Assembly (NCBI GenBank): GCA_903772945.1
Contig: CAICTM010001422.1
Location: forward strand, 1 to 29,663
Length of the DNA stretch: 29,663 nucleotides
From: Seminavis robusta
Lineage: Eukaryota; Bacillariophyta; Bacillariophyceae; Naviculales; Naviculaceae
Reading direction: 5' to 3'
A program made the translations under genes and the position numbers. The notes below the pieces were generated by a model. It was not told where the DNA came from. It worked only from the letters and a program-made list of their open reading frames with translations, and searched no databases. Positions 1 to 9,516 of this stretch are shown here, in pieces (positions within the stretch are counted from its first letter, which is position 1; each line of letters opens with the position of its first letter).

Positions 1-399
1 GGATTGATAGAATGCACGACGAGAGACACAAACAAACCTAAATCAATCCTCATTTATGTACATCCTGCCGTTCGTTTGCTTTTGCTTGTATTACTCTTTG
101 GGAGCCTTTCGTGCGACAACCAAGCTTCTCCGTAGTTTGAGCTGGCATCGGCAGGAACTATCGTATGTGCGTTCGTGTGCGGTTGCTCTTGTCATTCTGC
201 AATGGGTGTATATAGCTAGTCATCAGCTTTCGTCTTTTGACCTTCGCGGATTGGTACATGTATGCATAGCTGCCGTGAGGCCGACTCGACTCGTGGAGCA
301 GCCAGTCCTACGGTACAGCTTGCACTACTAGTACTATGTTTCGAATGTGCAAGTACTCCTGCGAGTAAATGATCTCTTTTAGTTTGCTACTACTTGTAT

Positions 400-555
400 C
401 CATGTATCCTAAGTTCCGCCACACTGATTTGCTAAGGGGTCTGGTCGCTGAAGCGAACATGCCCCAAAGTCGGCGACAATATTATGATGAAAATGCTTCA
501 TGCTTCTTCTTCTTCCATGTATCCTAATTTTCCGCCACACGATTTGCTAAGGGTT
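400..555. repeat. Direct repeat pair in the 5' spacer
   Basis: A segment beginning CCATGTATCCTAA and containing TCCGCCACA and GATTTGCTAAGGG occurs at about 400-440 and again at about 515-555, separated by roughly 75 bp and differing at a few bases. It lies just beyond the stop codon of the minus-strand vWD gene, so one copy could fall in that gene's 3' UTR. No convincing gene is seen in 1-594; the open frame at 56-331 has no recognisable domain. Confidence 0.7.
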
Positions 556-594
556 TTCGTGCTTCTTTCTTCGTCTTCTTCATTCAATCTAAGC

Positions 595-2518
595 TCAATA
601 GGCACCAGCTACGCCCTTATCCTGGGTTGCCAAGACATCAAAGACACAAGAGTCTAGGTTGCTGGGATCAACCCTGCCACAGGCAAGTTTGGCAGCTTCC
701 ATGGTCATTTTGGATTCTCCAAGTCGGCGCTTGCGAGATTTCATGGTGCTCTCGGAGGGCATGGCGCATTCTTCAGGCGCCTGGACGGTGCCCAATTCGG
801 AATGGAACAACATGGGTTCATTCAGTTGAACCTGTTGGAACGAGCAGCCATCGTGTTAGAGAAACAGCTTCGCGGAGTTTTTTGTCAAGTCGACTTTTCA
901 AACAATATTACTACTTGCCTGCCAATGTTTTCCAAATTCAATGGGATCTTCAATCACCGTCGTTCCATCGCGAGCGACCTTTCTTCCAGATGGGAAGGCA
1001 CCCATCAAACCCAGAGTGCCAGAAAAGTGCTCTTCCTTATTGGCCTTCACGTTGACGGCAATCCAATCTTTGTATGTTTCCAAACTGAGGGCATCCCCCT
1101 GAAGGTTTAGATCAATTCGAAACTTGTGTTGAACGGCACTGATGTGCTTGTAGTGAACCTTGAAACCGGGAATGATGGATGCCAATTTCGTCTCGAGAGC
1201 TTCTACAGCGGTTGAAGTGCCAGGCACACCATTCACCCAATACACAGGATCGTCTCCATTGGAGCCCCCGGTCAGTTCCAGCGATTGGTCTCCTAGCTGG
1301 ATGACAGCGCTCTCAATATAGGACCACCAATCAGTGATCTTGGTGCGAATATGAATAGTGAGGCCCAATTCGTTGGCAAAGAAAGGGTCGGAGAGTAATA
1401 CAAGGTCGCATTGGCCGTGGAAGTCAAACTTCTCACCACTTTGGTAGAAGCAAGTTGACAATTTTAATGTGAGTGTGGGTGCAAGGCATGGCAATCAAGC
1501 AGCCAGGGTTTCTTACGTCCAAGTCTTGAAATGTGGATCACCATTGCTAGACGCTGTCTTCGCTGGCACATTAGCAGGTGTGGGCGCTTTCGATGGTGGA
1601 GAAGTAGGGGGGGGTGTGGGCGCTTTCGTTGGCGGAGAAGTAGTCGTCACGTAGATCTCGATGTTGTCAATCAAGGTGTAGTAGCGGCTTCCTTTGAAAT
1701 GAATTCTCAAATTCGTGTGTCCCTTGGTATCGAAGGTTGCTTGAACTCTAGTCCATTTGAACTCCCACGATGTCGAAGGGGCTGTACCCGTTACAATTTT
1801 CGAGTCCACCCGCTCCCAGCCCTGGTTGATGGTTGCAGCGGTATTGCAAGATCCGGTACATCCATTGCGATCATCATCTTGAAGCAACGTGAGAGTCATG
1901 GTGGGAACATCAATCGTGCGATTCGTATTCGCATTGTTCTCGCACTTCGGAGACGTGATCATCTGGGCCATATCCATCTCGATAGTGAAGAACTCTTGGC
2001 CGGCAATGCCATTAAAATCCTTTTCAAGAGATGCAGCACGTGACATACAGCAACAACCGTTAGTTAGGGAAGAGTGTTGGCACTAGCACAACACAGAAAA
2101 GGAACCGCTACAATGTACGTACCAAAGTCAGTTCATCATAGTTTGCCGCTCCAATCGAATACTTGCCGCCCGTTCCAGGAGGAGTCTCATAGTAGGTCCC
2201 CAGTAGTGAGTTGTCCGTACCCTTAAAAGGCTGGCCGCCGGAGATCGTGTTGACCTCAACTGTGTTGACTTGCTTGAATTCACCAGTACCATGAGTCGTC
2301 TGTGAATAATCCGGTCCTCCTTGACCTCCATAGACAGGATTTATATAGGGGTGAGCGGTGCCCACCCAGGTGCATCCATCGGTGGTCTGAACGGGGACAT
2401 GACCCGAAATTGGGTGCTCGAAATCGTTTTTGTATAACACAGTCTTGCCGGTGTCAGCAGCTAGGACTGCAGCCGGCAAGTAAGCCAAGGCAATAGCAAT
2501 GGGCAAAAAAAGCTTCAT
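595..2518 (-). CDS. Secreted von Willebrand factor type D domain protein, four exons
   Basis: The proposed joined exons are 2518-2123, 2019-1517, 1438-919 and 831-595, giving 551 residues with consistent phases at all three junctions. Residues 1-20 are a signal peptide (MKLFLPIAIALAYLPAAVLA). Residues 21 to about 255 form a beta-rich, jelly-roll-like region with no family I can name. A Pro/Thr/Lys linker (TKAPTPPPTSPPSKAPTP) follows at about 257-285. A vWD domain starts at NGDPHFKTW (291-299) and continues as TGEKFDFHGQCDLVLL across intron 2. The C-terminal part (FGKHWQ, then EPMLFHS, CAMP, CVFDVLATQD) matches the usual end of this domain in algal proteins. Introns 1 and 2 are GT-AG (2122-2020 and 1516-1439); intron 3 (918-832) uses GC-AG. 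An extracellular or adhesive role is inferred from the signal peptide, linker and domain. The acceptor of intron 1 is the least certain boundary: no AG lies just before the in-frame ATG at 2046, and the AG at 2021-2020 restores phase. Confidence 0.85.
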
Positions 2519-2685
2519 GTTTACGTCTGTGGCTGGCTGGCTGCGCTAGAAGAGAGAGTACACGATTGACAGGGGGTAGAGAGCACTACATACAGCCTGT
2601 GCATATGAACAGGGAGGATAGGATGCCTGCAGATTGAGAGCAAGGCCAGCCATTTTTTTGGCCTGAATTCAAAAACGTCCAATTT

Positions 2686-2817
2686 CCTGTGCAATCGAAC
2701 AGGATAGCGACGCCTGTTCAATTGCACAGGAAATGGACGGCCTGTGCAATCGAACAGGATGGCGACGCCTGTTCAATTGCACAGGAAATGGACGGCCTGC
2801 CTGTTCATATGTACAGG
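2686..2817. repeat. Left array of 18-bp palindromes
   Basis: Units start at 2686, 2713, 2741, 2768 and 2800. The first four follow CCTGTGCAATCGAACAGG and CCTGTTCAATTGCACAGG alternately, at a spacing of about 27 bp with GGCGACG or AAATGGACGG between them. The last unit has a CATATG core like the one in the terminal repeats. This is the subterminal array of the 2567-3931 element. Confidence 0.85.
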
Positions 2818-3346
2818 AGGCTGTACATACATATCAGGGTGTGGTACTCGCACTGTTTTAGCATGTGAGTACGGGTACTGAGTAGTACTCAGAATCCTGG
2901 AAGTGAGTGAGAACCGGTACTAGGTAGTACTCAGAATTTCTGAGGTCAAGTGGGTACAGGTACTATGTGAGTCCAGGTATTTTTTGGGTACTACGGTATA
3001 CTCACTGAGTACTCATATACATGTACCAATTACTTAGAGAATTTATCTTTGCAATTGGGCCCAAAATGAGAAAATAATGATCTTTTTGCTGTTTCGCGGA
3101 GAGAAAGTACCCACCAAGTACTCACAAAGTACCTATTCAGTACTCATGGTACTCGGTGAGTACTGATCGAAAGTACTCATCGAGTACCCACCGAAGACTC
3201 ACAAAGTACTCGGAATCTAGAGGTGAGTGAGTACGGGTACTGAGTAGTACTCAGAATTTCGGAGGTCATGTGAGTATGGGTACTGAGTAAGCCCAGTACT
3301 CAGTACCCGTACTCACATCGAGTACCCGCAGCAGGTACTCACGAAT

Positions 3347-3411
3347 CGAAACCCAACCCTAAATTAGGGACGGTTTTTCAGAAACCGTCCCTATTTTTAG
3401 GGTTGGTTTCG
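3347..3411. repeat. Long hairpin with CCCTAA/TTAGGG motifs
   Basis: The left arm starts CGAAACCCAACCCTAAA and ends GGGACGGTTT; the right arm starts AAACCGTCCC and ends AGGGTTGGTTTCG. About 28 of 30 positions can pair around a five-base loop. Further GACCCTAAA and TTAGGGTCGG motifs follow to about 3470. The CCCTAA units are scattered rather than a tandem telomere repeat. Confidence 0.8.
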
Positions 3412-3661
3412 AAGCCCGACCCTAAAGGGAATCCGACCCTAAATCCGACCCTATTTTAGGGTCGGTTTCATGCACGATTGAGGAACGCTCCTGCTTTCTC
3501 GCAGGCTGAGGTACCATATTTTGTCAACGCTTGTCGTGCTTCTGGCTTTGTTGTACGACTCAGGGGTTTCGGGAAATCAAAAGGTATTGCTGCCTTCAGG
3601 AGTTTCGGGAAATCAAAAGGTATTGCTGCCTTCAACCAGCATGCAGAAGCACGTCCGATTT

Positions 3662-3831
3662 CCTGTGCAATTGTACAGGATCCAACCTCCTGTACAATTG
3701 CACAGGAATCACGTCGATACGACCTCCTGTACAATTGCACAGGAATCACGTCGATCCTGTACAATTGCACAGGAATCACGTCGATCCTGTACAATTGCAC
3801 AGGAATCACGTCGCCTGTACAATTGCACAGG
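3662..3831. repeat. Right array of 18-bp palindromes
   Basis: Repeated copies of CCTGTACAATTGCACAGG are separated by AATCACGTCGAT-type spacers, starting with CCTGTGCAATTGTACAGG at 3662 and ending at 3814-3831. The palindromic core is the same as in the left array but the spacers differ, so the two arrays probably expanded independently. Confidence 0.85.
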
Positions 3832-4266
3832 AATCGCGTCGCCTGCCAGGCCAAAATTTGACTGCAGGCTGGCTCTCTAAAAATCCTGTTCATATGCACA
3901 GGCTGTATGTAGTGCTCTCTACCCCCTGTCACGTCGGTTCATACGAACATGTGCCGGTGGCGCTCGGGTACGGTGGTACAAGAAGAGATTCACTAACGAT
4001 GGGACCGCCATCTTACAGCTGTACCTTTTCGAAAGTTCTTTCTCTTGGCTTCAAAATACCGGTAGGTTGAAAAAGGTTGCTCCAATAACGAGATTGTGAG
4101 AGGACGCGTGATGCGAAAAAGCAAGGACTTCTTGGTTTTGGATAAGATCCCAATGACTGACTCTTGAAAGATACCAAACAAAACATACCAATTCCACAAG
4201 GATTCTACGACAGAGAGGAAAAGAGCTGGAGCAAAGATACCAATGACCCTGTTCATCTGGAACGGC

Positions 4267-4284
4267 AGCTAGCTAGCTAGCTAG
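4267..4284. repeat. (AGCT)n simple repeat
   Basis: A run of AGCTAGCTAGCTAGCTAG lies in the spacer between the fold-back element and the first dioxygenase gene. Shorter CTAGCTAG runs recur in many of the other spacers, for example near 15510, 18660 and 28270. Confidence 0.8.
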
Positions 4285-4316
4285 GAGTTCATCTGTTCAT
4301 CTGGAAAGGCATCTTC

Positions 4317-4565
4317 CACCGGTGCGTAGAGTTGTCCGAATGGAAGATATTCTGGCTGACTGGCTGACTGCAAAAGATTCATCAGCCAAAAGGCAAGTCA
4401 TGATCAAAGATATGCTCGGCGGCAAATGGTGTGGGTCGGAAACACCACTCCATCGGTGCCTGGAGTTGTCCGAATGGAAGAGTTTACTATGCAGCCAGCC
4501 AGTGACTGCAAAAGATTCATCAAAAAGTGAACTCCTGATCAAATGTATGCTCGGCGGTCGCCTTT
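4317..4565. repeat. Imperfect tandem duplication, period about 134 bp
   Basis: The segment with GTTGTCCGAATGGAAGA, GACTGCAAAAGATTCATCA and ATGCTCGGCGG occurs twice: the first motif at 4331 and 4465, the second at 4365 and 4504. The copies differ by substitutions and a few short indels. Open frames run through it on both strands, but neither gives a protein I recognise. The rest of 3932-4995 shows no gene; a (CATG)n run lies near 4672. Confidence 0.75.
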
Positions 4566-4995
4566 GTTTTATCAGACTGCTTGCTTTCAGTAGGTCTATT
4601 GCCGTCACCTTTGCTCTATCCTCTTTCCTCTGAATCTTCCGATACTCTTTCCAGGGCGGAGGTTCGACCCATGCATGCATGCATGTCGTGGTTGTTGTGA
4701 TTGGAGTCGAGTCAATCAAATAGTGGCGTGGAAAGGTTTTCCGTAGCGTGGAGAATAGAAGGAACATCTTCAGCATGGGTGGACGATGACAATAATGTAT
4801 GTGATGCGACCGTTCCGGTATTGGTGTGGTCACCAAGAAGAACAAACGCATGACAACGCTTTGTCTTGATGATACGACACGTATGCACTGTGTGAGAAAA
4901 GCACACCGGTATGGACGTATGGACCATTCATTCAAATGTTTCATTTTTCTCTCCGTACCGGTACCACACCACTAGCTAGTAGCTAGAATCAACCA

Positions 4996-5967
4996 ATGAC
5001 TTTGTTTTCGTCTGCATCCTCCTCTTTCACAAGGCGTAGTGTATCCCTGGATACCGTGGGAGTGGTAGTAACTCTTTCAGGATGTGTAGGCTTGTTGGTG
5101 AATGCCGATCGACGAGGACGAGCGCCATTGCGTGGTGCCGTGCCGGCACGAGATGGAACTGCAGCCCATCGAACATTTACAGCCCAACAGTCTCGAGAAT
5201 TGGAGCGCAAGGGGTTTCTGATTGTCGACAATTTTCTGACACCACAACAAGTGGCAGATGCTCGACATGCCATTCAACTCTTGGACGACAAGCGACAGTT
5301 CCGAGCCAGTCCGGATTATGATGTGCCCGATCATCATCATGATGACAATGACACTATTATCTATGATGAAATCAGCACGGAACCACGAACGCGAGATCGA
5401 GCCCTGATCAATCGAACGGGAGTATTGGATCGCATTGTGAGGCACTCCTTTTCGGAATTTGCCACCTCGCTGGTCCACTCTGACTTTCAGGGTTTTCCAA
5501 CACGTAATGGCAAGGGCAAGGATGCCTATCGAACGAGTATCTTGTACATGCCCGCACAAATGCAAGTCAACATTTGTGGTGGAACAACAGAAGAAGAAGA
5601 CACTGCCAAAGCTGTGGCTATTACAAAAGCATCAACGTACAATTTTTATCACAAGCACTTGGACTCCGCGGGTGCCACTCATTTGGGAGAATTGGGCTTG
5701 ATTGGATGGCTTCGTTCGCAACACTTGCGGGAACGGTACCTTACGTGCATTGTGTACTTGAATCCAGACTGGAAAGAAGGGGATGGTGGATGTCTCCGGA
5801 TGTATGACTCCCCAGATCAGCAGAAACAAGACGATTCCTATCTGGATATACAACCACTATCGGGACGAATGGTGATATTTTCTTCATCGGCACAAGTACA
5901 CGCCGTTTTGGCAACCAAGGCACAACGCTATGCATGTGCCGTTTGGTTGGCACTCAAAGACAAATGA
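4996..5967 (+). CDS. 2-oxoglutarate/Fe(II)-dependent dioxygenase, prolyl-hydroxylase type
   Basis: A single exon encodes 323 residues from an ATG. The C-terminal half is a double-stranded beta-helix domain. The iron facial triad is visible as HLD at residues 221-223 and the distal His at 302 (QVHAVLAT), with Arg311 nine residues later as the likely 2-oxoglutarate ligand. GDGGCLRMYD and the strand YLTCIVYLNPDW are typical of the P4Hc-like family. A hydrophobic stretch at about 21-37 could be a signal anchor or part of a targeting peptide. The segment KGFLIVDNFLTPQQV (about 72-86) resembles the usual start of this fold. The family couples 2-oxoglutarate decarboxylation to hydroxylation, commonly of protein prolyl or lysyl side chains; the substrate here is unknown. 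The DNA methyltransferase lies downstream on the same strand. The His-HAVLAT and GGCLR motifs are shared with the second dioxygenase at 9932-11260. Confidence 0.85.
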   Translation: MTLFSSASSSFTRRSVSLDTVGVVVTLSGCVGLLVNADRRGRAPLRGAVPARDGTAAHRTFTAQQSRELERKGFLIVDNFLTPQQVADARHAIQLLDDKRQFRASPDYDVPDHHHDDNDTIIYDEISTEPRTRDRALINRTGVLDRIVRHSFSEFATSLVHSDFQGFPTRNGKGKDAYRTSILYMPAQMQVNICGGTTEEEDTAKAVAITKASTYNFYHKHLDSAGATHLGELGLIGWLRSQHLRERYLTCIVYLNPDWKEGDGGCLRMYDSPDQQKQDDSYLDIQPLSGRMVIFSSSAQVHAVLATKAQRYACAVWLALKDK

Positions 5968-6027
5968 ATGAATATATCTTTTTGATGAATGGGTAGATCC
6001 CTTAAAAAAGTTGCAGGGCGATATTTG

Positions 6028-6994
6028 CTAGCTCTGAACCATGTCGGGCAACACGGCCGTCTTGAAGCTCTTAAGCATTTTCGAATCGAATCGTGCTGCA
6101 TGCAGCATTTGTGACGGCATCGCAGGGCATCCTGTCTTCAGAATGTAGGGTTGCCTTTGCCTTGGAATAGAGACCATACGGTACTCATCGTCCTCATCCG
6201 GAAGGATCGGAGTCTGCGCCTCCTGCATATCGAGTGATCTTCTAGAGCGATGATGCCACTCCCTCCCCCCCTCACTGTTTTTCGATTACCGGTACCCAGT
6301 TCGTCGTGGATGTGATGGGCTACATGTACCTACATTTTGGTGCACTTTGCGATCCCCACCGACCCATTCGAGGTCCTCGCAGGTGTGAATAGACGTATTT
6401 TTTTTTCAAAGTGTTCTTGCAACGATTGTGTGACTTTAGCAGCAAAGGCGCATTCAACCACATGGACCCGTGTTAGCCATAGAATCTTTAGTGGACCTCC
6501 AAACGTTGCTGAACCCATGCATCGTGCTCGCCTTGCAAGAACTCGGCTGCAGACACCATGCATCCTGGCTGCATGATGTCGACTCGACTCAGAAGCAAAC
6601 GTTTCAAAACTCCCGCACAAGCTAGCTCCAACAGAGTTCCCACCATGAGATCCGCCGGGTACAGATAGAGAGAGGTTGCTCTGCATGCGGGCAGCTCTGC
6701 ATGGGCAGGGTTGCTGCCCTTGCGCCGCGTATTCGTGCCTTGCTGAGAAACTTTCTTCATCAGAATGAACTCGGCTGCTACGAAGTTGACAGCGGGATCC
6801 CTCTTTTCAATTACAAGTCCTTCCCGTGGAGGCAAGACGGAGCTTTGCGGTTTCTGGTCAGAGCACTTCCATCCAGCATGATAATCATTGTCAGGACAGG
6901 AGTGTCTCACCAAGACGTCCATCACTGTCCAAATGGCGGCAGAGACCTTCATGGAAGAAGCATGGCAATGCCGCAAGCAGCTTTGCCCTATCAC
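6028..6994 (-). pseudogene. Possible multi-exon gene or gene remnant, unidentified
   Basis: Three minus-strand open segments look mildly protein-like: about 6950-6488, about 6450-6340 and 6228-6028. The last begins MQEAQTPILPDEDDEYRM and ends at a TAG at 6028-6030. A GTAGGT donor near 6333 and an AG acceptor near 6240 would join the second and third segments in phase. I found no phase-consistent junction between the first and second. No domain is recognised. It may be a degraded gene, a real gene with an intron I mis-set, or chance open frames; plus-strand frames over the same stretch are no more convincing. Confidence 0.2.
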
Positions 6995-7364
6995 GTGTCG
7001 ACGTGGGACTGTCCTGTCCCTGGAGTCTGAACTATGTGTGCCCTGGGATCGTTTGATCTTTTTAGTACTATCAGTTGCTTTGGTACAGATATGCTTTTCT
7101 CGAAGCTGTTGGACCTGTCTTTGCTTCTTGCCAATGCATCAAAAAATCCAATCACGTGGGTTTGGGTTCATTGGAGCATTTTCATTCTCGCACCGTCTTA
7201 TTGGTCGAAGGCAAGAAACGTTGATGAGATTGAAAGCGATACAATCATGGAACAACGAGCCCACAATTTCGATTGAAGCACGCCCAGAGTTTTTTGCTTT
7301 GACGCATTACTATTGAAGTTCTTCTCGATCGCATTCCCCTTCTTCTTTCCACTTTGAACCAGCC

Positions 7365-9516
7365 ATGGCCGCCCCTGAAAAGATATTCAAGGAGATTGTC
7401 GATCAACTACCGGAACCTGATCAGCATGTGTTGCTGCGTGAGCACAAGATCACCAACCTTGCGAAGCTCATGGAGAAGAAAATGGAATTCGAACAGTTTC
7501 AAGTCGAGGGCGTCTTCGATGCAGTGCAGGAGTTTCTTGCAGTCGTATGCCAGTATCTTTCCAGTCTCGATGATGAAGTGGGTGCCTTCTCGTGGGAAGG
7601 ATATGAAAAGTTTTGCGAGTGCGACGACACCAGCGGCGACTATCAGCTAGACTTGGCTGCGGAGGAGATCCAAAAGAAGAAGGAATCTTCGAACGAAGAA
7701 TCGGATCCTAAGGGTCTCGATCTGACGGCGGAAGAGCGCAAGCAGCTGCAGGATCAGATGGAGAATCAGCCACTGACGATGATGATCCGTGGTTTTTCCC
7801 AACGCACTTTACAATTTGAGACCGAGGACAAAACCATGAAAGCGGCCGAGGACAAAAGCGATAAATTGCAAGTCGCGTTCAATGGCTCTGTGTACGATGT
7901 AAACAAGTGCTACCACTACCAGCAGCCAAAAGGAAAAGTTGTCGTTGTTGGCATCCGCAAATTTACCCGAGTAAGTAGCCAACTCTGTCACTGTAGCTGA
8001 TCATCTGGCTGGTTCACTCACCAAAGATCTCTTCGCTTTTCAAAAGAACGGGAAAAAGGCAATCGTTGCTCTCGTTGTTCAATTCCAAGACACAATTATG
8101 GGACCCGGGCTTGAGGAAGAGCCACCTATAGGTGTTCAGGCGACGTACGACGAAGACCAAACTGGAGTCCCCGCCTACGTTCAAGTACGCTTGAAGCCTG
8201 GATTTGAACGCATTGTACCGCTGTCTTCCCTGAAGCCTTGTTCCAAACCCTCTGAAATGCCAGAGCTCTTGTATGAGCCTCAGCAAATCAGCCAATCACC
8301 TCACAACTTTGGCTTTGTCTATGAAAACAATGGGAAGAACCGCGGAAGAGAGCGCCAAGGCGACATTGGTTTCGTTGATCTTTTTGCGGGAGCCGGTGGC
8401 TTTCATCAAGGTTTCATGCAAGCCGGTGGGTTCAAGGGAATCGCGGCGGTTGACGACTGGGATGTCGCTTGCGAGACCCTTGCCAAGAACAATCCAGAGA
8501 CGAAAGTCTTCTGTCAGAAGGTCGAAGATTTTCTAGAGGAAAGCGGTCCGACTCCAGTTGAATTCGAAAAGAGGCACGGAAAAGCGCTTGCCTCCACCTG
8601 CGCCCCTTCTTGCCAATCGTTTTCGGGTATTAATCGTGATGTTGATCACAATGGCGAAAAAGATCTGTATCGCAAGAACTTGTCGCTCAAGTTTGTCGAT
8701 GCTATGAAGAGATCTGGGACTCTTGTTAGCGTTTTCGAGAACGTGGAAGGGATGTGGCGTCGTCCCAACGTTTACTTCCTGAAGAAGATTGTCATTGATC
8801 TCATTCGTCTCGGGTACCAAGCTCGAGTCCGATTGTATCGAGCTCATGTCTTTGGCGACGCACAAGCTCGTCCCCGTCTCATCATTATTGCTGCCAAGAA
8901 GTTTGTGGAAATGCCTAACGTGATTGAAACTCATGGACCTGGTAAGCATCCATATGTGACTGTTGGAAATGCCTTCAAGGCTCTGGATCTGGCACTAGAA
9001 GATGTTGAGAAGAGCCCCGGTACCTTGAAGCCTATACCCAACTTGAAGGGAGCCAACTTGGATCATCCCGACAAGGAAGCTGACATTCTCAAGGCTGACA
9101 AGCCAGCTGGAACCATTCGTGGCAAAGGATGTGCCTGGCACCCCACGAAGAACCGAGCCAATACCGTTCGTGAGGCGGCAACCTTGCAATCCTTTCACTA
9201 CCAGTACAAGTTTGAAGGGACAGTGACCGAACAGTACCGGCAGGTGGGCAATGCTGTTCCAGGACGAATGGCTCGTGCCATTGCCATGGCTATCAAGGAG
9301 AGTTTGCGTTTCGTCTACGATGAAGAGGAGAGCGAGAGCTTTGAGGCGCAAGTCCAAAGAGCGGAGACCACAGAAAAGATGGTTGTCGACCTTACTGCCG
9401 ACGATAATGACGAAGAGGAGAAAAAGGAAGAGGCGACCGATATGAAGAAGAAAAGTGTTGCCGGAGACGATACCCCCATGGAGGACGCTGTGGCAATGGA
9501 AAACGCGGACAGCTAG
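7365..9516 (+). CDS. C5-cytosine DNA methyltransferase, two exons
   Basis: Exon 1 is 7365-7970 and exon 2 is 8047-9516, with a 76-bp GT-AG intron (donor GTAAGT, acceptor CAAAAG) in phase 0, giving 691 residues. The catalytic motifs appear in canonical order. Motif I is DLFAGAGGF (313-321). Motif IV is APSCQSFS with nucleophile Cys391. Motif VI is ENV (433-435). Motif VIII is QARPRLIII. Motif IX is REAATLQSF. Motif X is QVGNAVP (601-607). The target-recognition region between VIII and IX is short. The enzyme would transfer a methyl group from S-adenosylmethionine to cytosine C5. The N-terminal 300 residues begin with a helical, Lys/Glu-rich part. A beta-rich stretch then spans the intron (VVVVGIRKFTR, then NGKKAIVALVV; later VRLKPGFERIVPLSSL) and looks like a BAH- or Tudor-type barrel, which is inference. 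The last 60 residues are acidic and low in complexity. Motif I resembles bacterial enzymes more than animal DNMT1, but I cannot assign the DNMT subfamily. Confidence 0.9.
7971..8046 (+). other. Intron of the DNA methyltransferase gene
   Basis: The donor is CGA|GTAAGT and the acceptor TTTTCAAAAG|AAC. Removing it joins frame-compatible segments in phase 0 and adds 17 residues upstream of the first in-frame ATG of exon 2. Without splicing the exon 1 frame stops at 8000. Confidence 0.85.

Larger units (their letters stand above)
2567..3931. mobile_element. Fold-back (TIR) element without a coding region
   Basis: The two ends are perfect 47-bp inverted repeats at 2567-2613 and 3885-3931. The outermost bases are TGACAGGGGGTAGAGAGCAC and the inner ends are CATATGAACAGG. 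Inside each end lies an array of 18-bp palindromes of the form CCTGTNCAATTGNACAGG. The middle contains AGTACTCA-type repeats (about 2840-3340) and a long hairpin (3347-3411). No transposase reading frame is present, so it would be non-autonomous. I see no clear target-site duplication: the left flank is GTACACGAT and the right flank CGTCGGTTC. The element sits about 50 bp upstream of the vWD gene start and may therefore lie in its promoter region. The superfamily is not determined. Confidence 0.8.

Noticed and set aside
3347..3470. CCCTAA/TTAGGG motifs as an interstitial telomere
   Set aside because: The motifs are part of hairpins and GACCCTAAA units, not a tandem array.
3468..4070. Several overlapping open frames of 119-179 codons on both strands
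   Set aside because: They are translations of the CCTGTACAATTGCACAGG repeat array (YNCTGI, VQLHRNH and similar), not proteins.
4660..4690. GGTTCGACCC resembling a tRNA B box
   Set aside because: There is no A box, no acceptor or anticodon stem at the right distance, and a CATG repeat follows.
4297..4944. 215-codon minus-strand open frame
   Set aside because: It runs through the 134-bp tandem duplication and a CATG repeat, has no recognisable domain, and the plus strand is equally open.
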